Assembly (NCBI GenBank): GCA_021323635.1
Contig: JAJPKQ010000006.1
Coordinates: 1 to 42,382, forward strand
Direction: 5' to 3'
Source of the DNA: a bacterium
Lineage (GTDB): Bacteria > Actinomycetota > Thermoleophilia > Solirubrobacterales > Solirubrobacteraceae
DNA length: 42,382 nucleotides
Made by a program: the position numbers and the translations under genes. Under the pieces are notes generated by a model. It worked only from the letters and a program-made list of their open reading frames with translations, was not told the DNA's origin and made no database searches. Of the stretch, positions 16,293 to 24,453 are shown piece by piece; positions within the stretch are counted from its first letter, which is position 1; every line of letters starts with the position of its first letter.

Positions 16293-17411
16293 TTGCGCGA
16301 TCTGCTTGTCACCGCGCACACGCCGGCGTTGGGCTCCGGCCACGGCATTCGCACCTATGCGATCGCGCGCGCTTTGGCCCGCCACCGCGACGTCGATCTG
16401 CTGTACGTGCGATTCGGCGCGGCGGCACCCGACCGGGCGTTTCAAGCGATCGCTGGAGTTCAATTCCACCCGGTTGAATCAGGGCGCGGTCTCGGCCGCG
16501 CCCTGGCCTATCTGAGAGCGCGCGCGGGCGGCGTCCCACCCGATCTTGCGCGCGGCATCTCAAGTGAGCTGATACAAAAAGCGACATTGCTCTCCGAGCG
16601 ACCCGACAGGGGAAGGATCGTCGCAGACGGGCCGACGATCGCGGCCGCTCTCAGCCGCCTGGCAGGTCGGCGCCCGGTGATCTACAGCGCATCCAACCTC
16701 GAGTCCGGCTTCCGTCACGACCTCAGCCGGGCAGCCGCGCTGAGGGCCGGCCGCCTGCGCTCGTTCGAGCGCCGACTGCTGGAGCGGATGACGGAGAGCT
16801 GGATGGTGAGCTCGGCGGATATGGAGGCGGCCCTGGAGCTGTGCCCCGGCGCCGCGCTGCGCTACGTGCCAAACGTCGTGGATGTTGCCGCGATTGCGCC
16901 GGTCGGCGCGTCGGAGGATCCGAACCTGCTGTTCATCGGCAGCCTGTTCTACAAGCCGAACCTGAACGGCTTGCGCTTTCTGCTCGCAGACGTGATGCCG
17001 CTGGTCTGGAGACGTCTTCCCGAGGCCACGCTGACAGTCGCTGGGACGGGCCTGAAGCGACCTATCTCCGAGGATGAGCGCGTGCGAACGCTTGGCTACG
17101 TCGAGAGCCTCGCAGAGGTCTATGCTGGCGCCAGAGCCGTGGTCGTGCCGTTGCTTCAGGGAGGCGGAACGCCGTTGAAGCTGATCGAGGCGCTTGCTTT
17201 CGAGCTCCCGGTGGTAGCGACGCCGCGCGCTGTCCGCGGCCTTGAGGTGTGTGCGGGCGTGCACTGTGAAGTGGCCGAGGGGGCGACTGACTTTGCGCAG
17301 GCGATTCTGCGCGTGATGTCCAGTGATGCGACCGACATGGCAAGGCGCGGGCGCGCGCTTGCCGCCGAGAAGTACTCGATTGAGGTTTTGGAGCGGATCC
17401 TCGCGCCATGA
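16293..17411 (+). CDS. GT4-family glycosyltransferase
   Basis: A 372-residue GT-B enzyme starting at TTG 16293, directly after the upstream stop; an AAGGAGGG site about six bases before supports the unusual start codon. The N-terminus has LLVTAHTPALGSGHGIRTYAIARALA. The donor domain has LLFIGSLFYKPNLNGLRF, VAGTG and GGGTPLKLIEALAFELPVVATPRAVRGL, the hallmark of glycosyltransferases that also match sugar transferases of the PEP-CTERM/XrtA type. It is in an operon with the TuaH-like gene. Donor and acceptor are not readable. Confidence 0.9.
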   Translation: MRDLLVTAHTPALGSGHGIRTYAIARALARHRDVDLLYVRFGAAAPDRAFQAIAGVQFHPVESGRGLGRALAYLRARAGGVPPDLARGISSELIQKATLLSERPDRGRIVADGPTIAAALSRLAGRRPVIYSASNLESGFRHDLSRAAALRAGRLRSFERRLLERMTESWMVSSADMEAALELCPGAALRYVPNVVDVAAIAPVGASEDPNLLFIGSLFYKPNLNGLRFLLADVMPLVWRRLPEATLTVAGTGLKRPISEDERVRTLGYVESLAEVYAGARAVVVPLLQGGGTPLKLIEALAFELPVVATPRAVRGLEVCAGVHCEVAEGATDFAQAILRVMSSDATDMARRGRALAAEKYSIEVLERILAP

Positions 17412-17440
17412 GCGCTGCCGCGCTGCCACGCTCAGCCGCC

Positions 17441-18745
17441 TCAGGCGCTCCCACCGACCTGGGCCGCTTCCAGGCCTGCTCCCGAGGCCCGTTGCGCTCG
17501 CCGCGCGGCGATGATCTTGCTGACCTGCGCTGCGCTCATCCCAACCCTTATCCCCCCCGCCCGCGGCCAGATGCTGCGCGGAGCCAGGCGCCTGGCACAA
17601 GCTACGCGCCTGCCGACCACCACCACAGCGTCAATGCTGCGGATCTGATCCTCCACGTCCAGCGCGCGCAGGAGGGAGATCGGACCCAGGCGCTTGAGCG
17701 GCACAAGCTCTACGCCGTTCGGGCGCCAGCTTGCCCTCCGTGCGGTTGACGAGCTGCCATCGGCAGCCGGCTCGTCACCTGGCTGGCCCTCGGTGATCAG
17801 CGCCGCGTCGACACCGGCGGCGGCAAGTCGCTCGAGCCAATCCAGGACAGGGGCTCTGGCGGATGCATCGCAGATGGCGATCACCTTGGGGACGCCCGCA
17901 TGGTGGCGGCCGAAGTGCTGGTCGGCGGATGAGCTCGGCACCCCGCGTGCGCGCGCTTGCGGTGCCGTGAGCGCAAGGATCCACACCAGCGCGTCAGAGG
18001 CGCAGTCGAGCGCGATCTTGAGCAGGCCGCGCCAACCGTCGCGCCATCCCTGATCGATCAACGTTCGATAGGCGTACTTGGCGGCTGGCCTCACCAGGAT
18101 CGCTCTCGCGGCGCTGGAAATCCTTCGCGGGGGATCGACCCTGCCGCTCTCAAGGCGCGCGTAGCGCCAGACGTCGATCAGTGACTCGCGCAGCGAGCTT
18201 GCGAGCAGATGCTCTAGATCTCCCTTCAGGATCAGCGGTCGCGCGCGGGCTTGAATGCCCTCGTGCACCGACCTGCTCTCATCGTGTCGGTAAGCGCCCC
18301 GCCGGAACAGACGCGCCCGGTAGGCGGGATACTTGGCTGCTGGACCGATCGCCCGACCAAGGAACTGGTTGCGTAGCGCGAACAGCGCCAGGTCGCATTC
18401 GGCGGGCGCGCCTTCGAGCAGCTCTTCGATGCTCGCCCGCAGGGCGTTGCTGACGCGCTCGTCTGCGTCGAGCTCCAAGATCCAGTCCGCGCGAGCGTTG
18501 TCGATGGCGAAGTTGCGTTGCGCTGCGTACCCCGGCCAGGGGTTGAGGAGCACCGTTGCGCCGGCTGCCTCGGCAATCGCTCTGGTGCGGTCCGTGGAGC
18601 CCCCATCGACGACGATGATCTCGTCGCAGAAGGCCACGCTGGAGAGAGCGTCGGCCAGCCGCTCCTCCTCATTCTGAACAATCAGACAAGCTGCGATGCT
18701 CTCTCTGCTCACCGGCTCACCACCATAGAGGCTATGGATCGGCAC
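17441..18745 (-). CDS. GT2-family glycosyltransferase with extra C-terminal Rossmann-like domain
   Basis: A 434-residue protein. Residues about 15-260 form a GT-A domain of the WaaE/KdtX-like GT2 type: CLIVQNEEERLADAL, IIVVDGGSTDRT, ILELDADERV (the DxD-type metal site) and RNQFLGRAI...RLFRRG. About 160 further residues follow that the family normally lacks; they contain VIAICDASARAPVLDWLERL and AVVVVGRRV, resembling the first domain of a GT-B enzyme or a Rossmann fold. A GTG at 18745 starts the frame, but the GTG at 18709 (just before SRESIAACL) is also plausible. It diverges from the nucleotidyltransferase gene at 18776. Confidence 0.85.
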   Translation of the reverse strand: MPIHSLYGGEPVSRESIAACLIVQNEEERLADALSSVAFCDEIIVVDGGSTDRTRAIAEAAGATVLLNPWPGYAAQRNFAIDNARADWILELDADERVSNALRASIEELLEGAPAECDLALFALRNQFLGRAIGPAAKYPAYRARLFRRGAYRHDESRSVHEGIQARARPLILKGDLEHLLASSLRESLIDVWRYARLESGRVDPPRRISSAARAILVRPAAKYAYRTLIDQGWRDGWRGLLKIALDCASDALVWILALTAPQARARGVPSSSADQHFGRHHAGVPKVIAICDASARAPVLDWLERLAAAGVDAALITEGQPGDEPAADGSSSTARRASWRPNGVELVPLKRLGPISLLRALDVEDQIRSIDAVVVVGRRVACARRLAPRSIWPRAGGIRVGMSAAQVSKIIAARRAQRASGAGLEAAQVGGSA

Positions 18746-18775
18746 AGCAGCGCAGATCCTCTAGGTTTATCGACC

Positions 18776-19402
18776 ATGTCATATCGCCCCGGCCGGCTCA
18801 TGCTCCTGCGCGGCTACCTGAACATCCTGATCTGGAGATTGCCGCTGCCCGCACGGGTGCTCGCCCGGCTCAGCGCCACGGCGTACCGCAATCCCTCGTT
18901 TCCGGCCAGTCTTGTCAGGGAGGTTGCCCAGCAGCTTGAGGCCGCTGGCGTCGAGTACTGGATCAGCGGTGGCTGGGGGCTCGATGCGCTGCTCGGTGAG
19001 CAGTCGCGAACACACGATGATCTCGATCTGGTGGTTGTCGGCGCGGCGCGTGCGGAGGCCGCGCTTTCCGACTTAGGCTTCTCACTGTGGTACCGGTCAC
19101 GATCAGATGCGCCGATGGGCGCGCGCATCGTGCTGAGAGACCATCCGGTGGCAGGGCACGCGATCGATCTTCATCCGATCGACTCTGCGCAAGATCAGCT
19201 CTCCTTCAGCGCCGGCATGATCGAGGGCAAGAGCGTGCCATGCCTCCACGTGGATGCTCAGATCGCCCTGCACTCGGGCTACCGCAACGCCAACTATCGC
19301 AAGCGGCGCCGCGATCGAGCCGACGCGGCGCTGCTCCAGAGAATCGCCGTCTCCGGCGAGCGGGATGGGGGTGGCGCCGGCGCCGACGAGGAGGTGCGAT
19401 GA
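18776..19402 (+). CDS. MNT-fold nucleotidyltransferase (aminoglycoside 2''-adenylyltransferase-like)
   Basis: A 208-residue nucleotidyltransferase of the pol-beta superfamily. The signature SGGWGLDALLG (G65-G66) is followed by the acidic metal site HDDLDLVV (D82, D84), in the layout of the ANT(2'')-like group. Later motifs are IDLHPI and HSGYRNANYRKRRRDRAD. It would transfer a nucleotide onto a small molecule, sugar or protein. ATG 18776 is preferred; ATG 18734 overlaps the divergent gene. Its stop overlaps the start of the 2H phosphoesterase gene by four bases after a GAGGAGG site. Antibiotic resistance is possible by homology, but the glycan context suggests another acceptor. Confidence 0.8.
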   Translation: MSYRPGRLMLLRGYLNILIWRLPLPARVLARLSATAYRNPSFPASLVREVAQQLEAAGVEYWISGGWGLDALLGEQSRTHDDLDLVVVGAARAEAALSDLGFSLWYRSRSDAPMGARIVLRDHPVAGHAIDLHPIDSAQDQLSFSAGMIEGKSVPCLHVDAQIALHSGYRNANYRKRRRDRADAALLQRIAVSGERDGGGAGADEEVR

Positions 19403-19947
19403 GCGTCGGGGCTGCCGCTCGCAGGCTCGCCCGTGGACTCGGGCTTCACGGCCCGACCGCGCTCGTGATACCGGTCCCGGTCGCGGATCGGCTGGTGAGG
19501 CGCGATGCGCGCGCGCGCGGCCTTGGCGCGCACATCACGGTGCTGCATCCCTTCATCGACGCTCGGAAGCTGGCGGACGCGACGGATGTCGCGCTCGCAG
19601 AGTGCTTTGCAGCCGCGGAGCCATTTGACTTTGTCCTGCAAGATGTGGAGCGGTTCCCATCGGTCGTCTACCTTGCGCCGGACCCCGCCGATCCATTTGT
19701 TGCGTTGACGCACGCGGTCGTTGAGCGCTGGCCTGAGCGACTTCCGTATGAGGGCCGCTTCGACAGCGTTGTGCCCCATCTGACTGTCGCATACGGGTCG
19801 GCGGTGCCCGCAGGTCTCTCAGCTGCCCTGCCGCTGCAAGCGGAGGCCCGCGAGGTCTGGCTTATGCGCAAAGCTCTGCGCCGCTGGTGGCGCATGCGCG
19901 TCTACCCGCTCGGCCACGGGACCGCGAGCGCTGCTGCGCCGCGTTGA
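19399..19947 (+). CDS. 2'-5' RNA ligase-like 2H phosphoesterase
   Basis: A 182-residue protein with the two HxT motifs of the 2H superfamily, H45-I-T47 (HITVLHPF) and H127-L-T129 (HLTVAYGS), spaced as in LigT/YjcG-type proteins. The superfamily hydrolyses cyclic or 2'-5' phosphodiesters. The start ATG 19399 overlaps the nucleotidyltransferase stop (ATGA) and is preceded by GAGGAGG. The tight coupling suggests the two act on the same product, one adding a nucleotide and one opening or removing a phosphodiester; this is inference. The C-terminal 25 residues are basic. Confidence 0.85.
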   Translation: MSVGAAARRLARGLGLHGPTALVIPVPVADRLVRRDARARGLGAHITVLHPFIDARKLADATDVALAECFAAAEPFDFVLQDVERFPSVVYLAPDPADPFVALTHAVVERWPERLPYEGRFDSVVPHLTVAYGSAVPAGLSAALPLQAEAREVWLMRKALRRWWRMRVYPLGHGTASAAAPR

Positions 19948-19999
19948 GATGCCGCCTCCCACCGCCGCCGCGAAGCCGTGTCCGCCCTAAGATGCCCCG

Positions 20000-20803
20000 A
20001 TGAGCAGGTTGCCGATGCTGATCGTGAACGCCGATGATTGGGGCGGCTCGGCTGCTCTCACGGACGCAATCGACGCGTGCTTCATCAGGGGCGCGATCAC
20101 GTCTGCCACCGCGATGATGTTCATGACCGACAGCAGGCGGGCAGCGGAGCTGGCGCTTGCTCGTCAATACCCGATCGGGCTGCATCTCAACCTCACGCAG
20201 CCGCTCGCTGCTCCAGAGACGCCCCCGATGGTACGAGAGCGCCAGCTGCAGGCCTGCGCGCACTTTGCGAGCCTGCGACGCAGACGGCTGCTGATCAGCC
20301 CGAATCCGCGTGTCCACACCCTGATTGCAGACTGCATCAGGGATCAGCTGGACGAGTTTCACGAGCGCTACGGATGCCAGCCCACGCATCTTGACTCCCA
20401 CCACCACGTTCACACCTCTCCCGACGTGTTTCTTTCCCGAGCAATTGCGCGCGGCAGCCTGGTCAGACAGACGATCTCGCCGAGTCCGAGGCCCGTTGCG
20501 CCCTTGGAGCGGCTTGATCTTGCCCTGCTGATCGGTCGGGCGCGGCACGAGCTGCTCTACAGGCTCTTCACCACCACCGACAGGCTTTGGCGCCCGGCCG
20601 AGGTCTACAGCGGCAGGGGTGCCGTCACAATTGAGACGGCGGCGCGCGCTGCGCGATCGGAAGCGGTCGAGATGATGGTTCATCTGCAGCACCAGCCTGA
20701 GCGTGAGCTGCTCTACTCAGACCACTGGGCGGCGTCGCTTGCTAATGCGCGCCTTGCCTCCTATGAAGATCTTGGCGCTGCCCTGACTCCACGCTACAGC
20801 TAG
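20000..20803 (+). CDS. ChbG/YdjC-family carbohydrate deacetylase
   Basis: A 267-residue cytoplasmic deacetylase of the YdjC/ChbG fold, which removes N-acetyl groups from amino sugars. Metal and catalytic signatures are NADDWG (D12-D13), IGLHLNLTQP and THLDSHHHVHTSP. The length is normal for the family. It lies 52 bases after the 2H phosphoesterase gene in the same direction. In this locus the likely substrate is an N-acetylhexosamine in the repeat unit or its precursor. The remains of a methyltransferase gene follow directly. Confidence 0.9.
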   Translation: MSRLPMLIVNADDWGGSAALTDAIDACFIRGAITSATAMMFMTDSRRAAELALARQYPIGLHLNLTQPLAAPETPPMVRERQLQACAHFASLRRRRLLISPNPRVHTLIADCIRDQLDEFHERYGCQPTHLDSHHHVHTSPDVFLSRAIARGSLVRQTISPSPRPVAPLERLDLALLIGRARHELLYRLFTTTDRLWRPAEVYSGRGAVTIETAARAARSEAVEMMVHLQHQPERELLYSDHWAASLANARLASYEDLGAALTPRYS

Positions 20804-20809
20804 CATTCT

Positions 20810-21552
20810 CTGACGAAGGGCTCATGGCTTACATTCAACTTCCAGGCGCGATCACCGGCTTGGCGTGCCGCTCTGACTTGGCTGATCCAGCGAGCCCAGG
20901 CCCGGCTGAGCCGCAATCCTGGCGATGAGCCCAAGGTGATGACGTTCTTAAGTGAGTCTATGAATATCGGCGAGACGGTCTGAGACATCGGTGCCAATGT
21001 GGGTCAGTTCGCACGGCTCGCCAGCGAATGGATTGGCCGGAAGGGCAGGGTCGTCGCACTTCAGCCGGCGCAAGCGTGGTTTGTGGCGTTTGCGCGGGAC
21101 GCCGCTAGCTGCGCGAAAGCGCGTGCGCTGAATGTGGAGCCTGGGCAGCGGAGGCGAAGCCCTCGATGCATCTTGCCGATGACCCGAAGGCGACAAGTCA
21201 CACACTTGTCGACACGCGCGATGATACGCCTTGAGCCATTGTGCTCAGCGTCCATTCCGGTGACGCACTGCGCCACAGCGAGGGATTGCTGACGCCTGAC
21301 CTGGTCAAGGTCGACGTTGAGCGCTTTGAGCCGGAGGCTCTGATCGGTCTCGATGAGACTGTGGCCGACCCAGCCGCGCGCAGCTTGCTCTCCGAGATCC
21401 ACATTGCGCTCCTGGAGTCACGCGGGCGCAAGCACGCGCCCGGCGATCTTCGGCGGTGCCTTGCGGCACACGGCTACAAGCTCAGGCGGGTGACGCTGCC
21501 ACGGCTGGGGGCGCGTCGCTTACGGCTGCGGTCCTGCCTATGGCTGCGGTAG
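20810..21552 (+). pseudogene. Broken FkbM-family methyltransferase gene
   Basis: Read in one frame, 20810-21100 gives a typical FkbM N-terminus ending in NIGETV-stop-DIGANVGQFARLASEW; the in-frame TGA at 20981-20983 replaces what is normally a Trp codon. Downstream the homology moves to another frame (somewhere between about 21100 and 21166), with HLADDPKATSHTLVD, a second TGA at 21232-21234, then SGDALRHSEGLLTPDLVKVDVERFEPEAL, the conserved C-terminal motor of the family. No ATG start is left in the first frame. FkbM enzymes O-methylate sugars or natural products, so loss here would leave the repeat unit unmethylated. Base composition is lower in GC than the flanks. Confidence 0.85.
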
Positions 21553-23514
21553 TTAGCGTTCTCGCTCGTACTCCGAAAGTGTGCCTTCGTAATAGTTGGC
21601 AACATAGACGCTGTTGCCTTCGGGGCTGACCGCGATCCCTTCCGGCCGCTTTCCCGAGGCTATTTCCGGCGAGGCTTCGATGGGCTGCAGCGCGCCATCG
21701 CCTGCGACGCGTTCGTACTCGGAGACGCTGTTGGATTCGAAGTTTGTGACATAGAGCGAATTGCCGCCGTTGCTGATCGCAATGCATTCGGAATACTCTC
21801 CGGCCGCGATACTCAGTTCAGGGAGCGCTTCGAGCGTGCCGCCGGTGAGCGTGCGGAAGACCGACACTTGGCCGGGCGGCGTGTTAGCCGCAACGTAGAC
21901 ATCGCTTCCGTCGGGGCTGATCGCAAGATCGTGCGGATTGACGCCAGCTCCGACAGATGCGGGCGTCAACGCGGTCAGCAGGCCGGTAGACGTGCTTCGT
22001 TTGTACTGGGAGACTGTGCCGGCATTGTAGTTGGTCACGTAGACGGCTTCTTCGTCGGGTGCCACAACGATGCCATGGGCGTTTTCGCCGGCTTCAACTT
22101 CGCCAATTTGCTTCAGAGCACCGCCCGACCCGCGCGCATACTCGCTGATCGTCTTCGAGGTGCTGTTGGCGACGTAGACATTTGCGCCATTTGCGGTGAT
22201 GGCAATGCCGATCGGCCCTTTACCTGCATCCACCGATTCGAGAAATTCAAGTGCGCCGGTCGAGTTGCGCCTGAAGACGCTGACGTTATTCGAGTAGCGG
22301 TTTGCGACGTAGGCGTTTTCTCCGTTCGTATCGATGACTATGCCCTCGGGGCTATCGCCGGAGTCTACAGTGCCCAGCGCAGTAAGTTCACCGGTTTCGC
22401 GATTGCGTGTGTACTCCGTGATCGTGCGGGTGTTGCGGTCCGTCACGTAGACGTTCAAGCCGTCAGGGCTTACAACTACGCGAGCCGGCCCTTCACCGGC
22501 CGATATGCTTCCCAGCGCTCTCAGCGTCCCAACCTGATACACCGTCATCGTGCCTGTGACTGCCTGGGCTGCGCGCCAGTATTGGTTGCCTTCCTGGCTT
22601 GCCTTGATCTTGCAGGTCCCGGTGCGAAGCAGTATCAGCGTCTGCGCGGAGACCTTGCAGATCGATTCGCTGAGGGACTTGACCTGCACCGACAGGCCAG
22701 AGCTTGCGGAAGCGGTGAATTCCACCGGACTGCTGCCAAGTGACGAGGATGCTGGCATGTCAAGCGTGATCTGCTGTTCGGCGGCTACCACGGTGAGCAC
22801 AATCGGGGCGGACGTCGATTCCGGGAAGTATTCGGATCCGCGGTAGCGCGCGCTCACGCTGACTGTGCCGATCGCGCTGAAGCTCGTTTCGCATGTGGCT
22901 GTCGCGGTAGCGGCAAGCTGCTGGCGTTCGCAGCCGCTGATCGCTCTTTCACCCGCTCGGAATTCAACCGTGCCGCCGGGCGTTTCCGACGGCGCCCCTT
23001 CAACCGTTGCGGTCAGGCGCACCGGTGCCTGGTAGGGGATAGTGCTTTCTGACGCTTCGAGCCTCGTGCTTGAGGTATGAACGGTGACCGCTGCGGAAGC
23101 CGCGCTGCTGGCTGTCCAGCCTCCATAGTGGGCCGTCACGACGTACCGATACTTGCCGGCTGCGGGCTTGTCCGTGCACGTGAAGCTGCCCATCGAGTTG
23201 GGGCTGCCGCTGCTCGCGGCGATGCTGCCGCATGTCGCCGAGCCGACCGGGTCGCCGGTTTCCGCGTTGTAGCGCTCGACCGTGTATTCGGAGGCTGGCG
23301 TGCTCGATCCGATCGATGCAGCGTCCCAGTTGATCGTCGCCGTGTCGGTGACAGCGCTTGCCGCGACCCCGGATGGAGCCGACAGGGATTCTAGGGACGC
23401 GGCCGCGGCGCCTGACCCCTGGCCCGTGAAGTACGCCATCGCCGTTGTCAAGCGCGCCAGCAGCGCAAGGCAGGAGGCGACCATCAGCAGGCTGATTAGG
23501 CGAGCGCTCCTCAT
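21553..23514 (-). CDS. Secreted Fn3/Ig-like protein with seven-bladed YVTN beta-propeller
   Basis: A 653-residue extracellular protein. ATG 23514 (MRSARLISLLMVAS) is used because a signal peptide follows and it overlaps the upstream stop by four bases; the open frame upstream is the antisense-like extension into the previous gene. After the signal comes AYFTGQGSG, the post-cleavage motif seen in SipW/TasA-type proteins. Domains: Fn3-like (about 45-147), Ig-like (150-243), Ig-like (245-325) and a propeller (327-653). The propeller has seven repeats, each with VYVTN or VYVAN followed by SEYxR or SVFRR. It is the third gene of a matrix operon. A structural or adhesive role is likely; the ligand is unknown. 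Confidence 0.9.
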   Translation of the reverse strand: MRSARLISLLMVASCLALLARLTTAMAYFTGQGSGAAAASLESLSAPSGVAASAVTDTATINWDAASIGSSTPASEYTVERYNAETGDPVGSATCGSIAASSGSPNSMGSFTCTDKPAAGKYRYVVTAHYGGWTASSAASAAVTVHTSSTRLEASESTIPYQAPVRLTATVEGAPSETPGGTVEFRAGERAISGCERQQLAATATATCETSFSAIGTVSVSARYRGSEYFPESTSAPIVLTVVAAEQQITLDMPASSSLGSSPVEFTASASSGLSVQVKSLSESICKVSAQTLILLRTGTCKIKASQEGNQYWRAAQAVTGTMTVYQVGTLRALGSISAGEGPARVVVSPDGLNVYVTDRNTRTITEYTRNRETGELTALGTVDSGDSPEGIVIDTNGENAYVANRYSNNVSVFRRNSTGALEFLESVDAGKGPIGIAITANGANVYVANSTSKTISEYARGSGGALKQIGEVEAGENAHGIVVAPDEEAVYVTNYNAGTVSQYKRSTSTGLLTALTPASVGAGVNPHDLAISPDGSDVYVAANTPPGQVSVFRTLTGGTLEALPELSIAAGEYSECIAISNGGNSLYVTNFESNSVSEYERVAGDGALQPIEASPEIASGKRPEGIAVSPEGNSVYVANYYEGTLSEYERER

Positions 23515-24359
23515 CGAGGCCTCTTGCTGCCGTGCGGTCGTCGGCGCGCTAAAGGGCCGGGGCTTGGCGTTTCCGCGCCGAGCTGCAGTCGAGCCCGATA
23601 TGCAAGGGTGAGCGTCGCGCCCATGCAGCCATCCTGGTTGCTGCTGGTGTTGCGCATCGCGATTGTGGGCCAGTAGCGGGGCGCGACCCGGTCGGAGATG
23701 AGGTCGCTGGCGCCCGACCCGGCCGTGAACGGCGGTCCGAGGTACGGAGTCACGGCGAAGTCGGCGCTCGTGCAGGACAGGGAGGCGCTTGCCCGCGGCG
23801 CATGCACGGCAGTGATGGTGACGCTGATATCTCGCACGCGCACGCGCTGAGCAAAGCTGCTGCTCAGCTGCACGTCGATCGGGATCGGCGGATCGCCGGG
23901 GAAGAGCGCGCCCGCGACCGAGCCGCTCAGGTCCAGGCGCCCGCGTGGTGGGCGCACCCGCCAGTGCCACGACGGCGGCGCCGCGGTCGAGTTGCCGGCG
24001 GCAGGCGCGCTTCTGCGCCCGTCAGCCGCAAGCGCGAAGACAACGAACTGATGCGTGCCGGGCGCAAGGTTGCGATAGGTGACGCCGCTTCGACACGCAC
24101 GGGGCCGGCCGCCGTCGATGCGGCAGCGAAACCTGAGCGCTGAGCTTGGAGTGCGCCAGGTGAAGCGCGCAGGGGCGCCGTAGGGGACCAGTGCGGCCGG
24201 TCCGCGCAGATCGGAGGGTGCGGGCACTCGCCCTGCCCGACGCGCAGCTGCAAGCGCGCCGCCGGTGTGATCCGACGAGGCCAGAGCGAGCGCACCGCAA
24301 GCACACGCGGTAGCAGCGCACGCAGCAGCGCTCAATGGCAATCGAAGCTTACGCCACAT
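23511..24359 (-). CDS. Secreted matrix-associated protein sharing the camelysin-like C-terminal domain
   Basis: A 282-residue exported protein. After a signal sequence (LSAAACAATACACGALALA) comes an actinobacterial Ig-like repeat (about 60-125: FRCRIDGGRPRACRSGV, LAPGTHQFVVFALAADG). The C-terminal part (about 145-260) matches the product of the upstream gene: LFPGDPPIPIDV, cysteine, then RNTSSNQDGCMGATLTLAY against NASENQNACQGAKLTLAF. The tail is basic and Pro rich. Its stop overlaps the propeller gene start by four bases. I read it as an accessory or cap subunit for the TasA-like protein encoded just upstream; that is inference from shared sequence and gene order. Confidence 0.85.
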   Translation of the reverse strand: MWRKLRLPLSAAACAATACACGALALASSDHTGGALAAARRAGRVPAPSDLRGPAALVPYGAPARFTWRTPSSALRFRCRIDGGRPRACRSGVTYRNLAPGTHQFVVFALAADGRRSAPAAGNSTAAPPSWHWRVRPPRGRLDLSGSVAGALFPGDPPIPIDVQLSSSFAQRVRVRDISVTITAVHAPRASASLSCTSADFAVTPYLGPPFTAGSGASDLISDRVAPRYWPTIAMRNTSSNQDGCMGATLTLAYRARLQLGAETPSPGPLARRRPHGSKRPR

Positions 24360-24393
24360 CGCACCTGCACCAGATGTCAGGGTGAGAGCAACA

Positions 24394-24433
24394 GCCGCAG
24401 GTTCGCGAGCGCACGCGCGCCAGCACCTGCGGC
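24394..24433 (-). repeat. Intercistronic hairpin between matrix genes one and two
   Basis: A perfect nine-base inverted repeat (GCCGCAGGT at 24394-24402, ACCTGCGGC at 24425-24433) lies 20 bases past the stop of the first matrix gene and 35 bases before the second gene's start. The loop is 22 bases and GC rich. There is no T-run. It could be a partial terminator or an RNA stabiliser that makes the first product more abundant than the next two. Confidence 0.45.
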
Positions 24434-24453
24434 GACAAGTTGCTGTAGCCCGA

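Noticed and set aside
23515-23970. 152-residue N-terminal extension of the propeller protein
   Set aside because: Overlaps the upstream matrix gene and reads as basic low-quality sequence; a signal peptide starts exactly at 23514.
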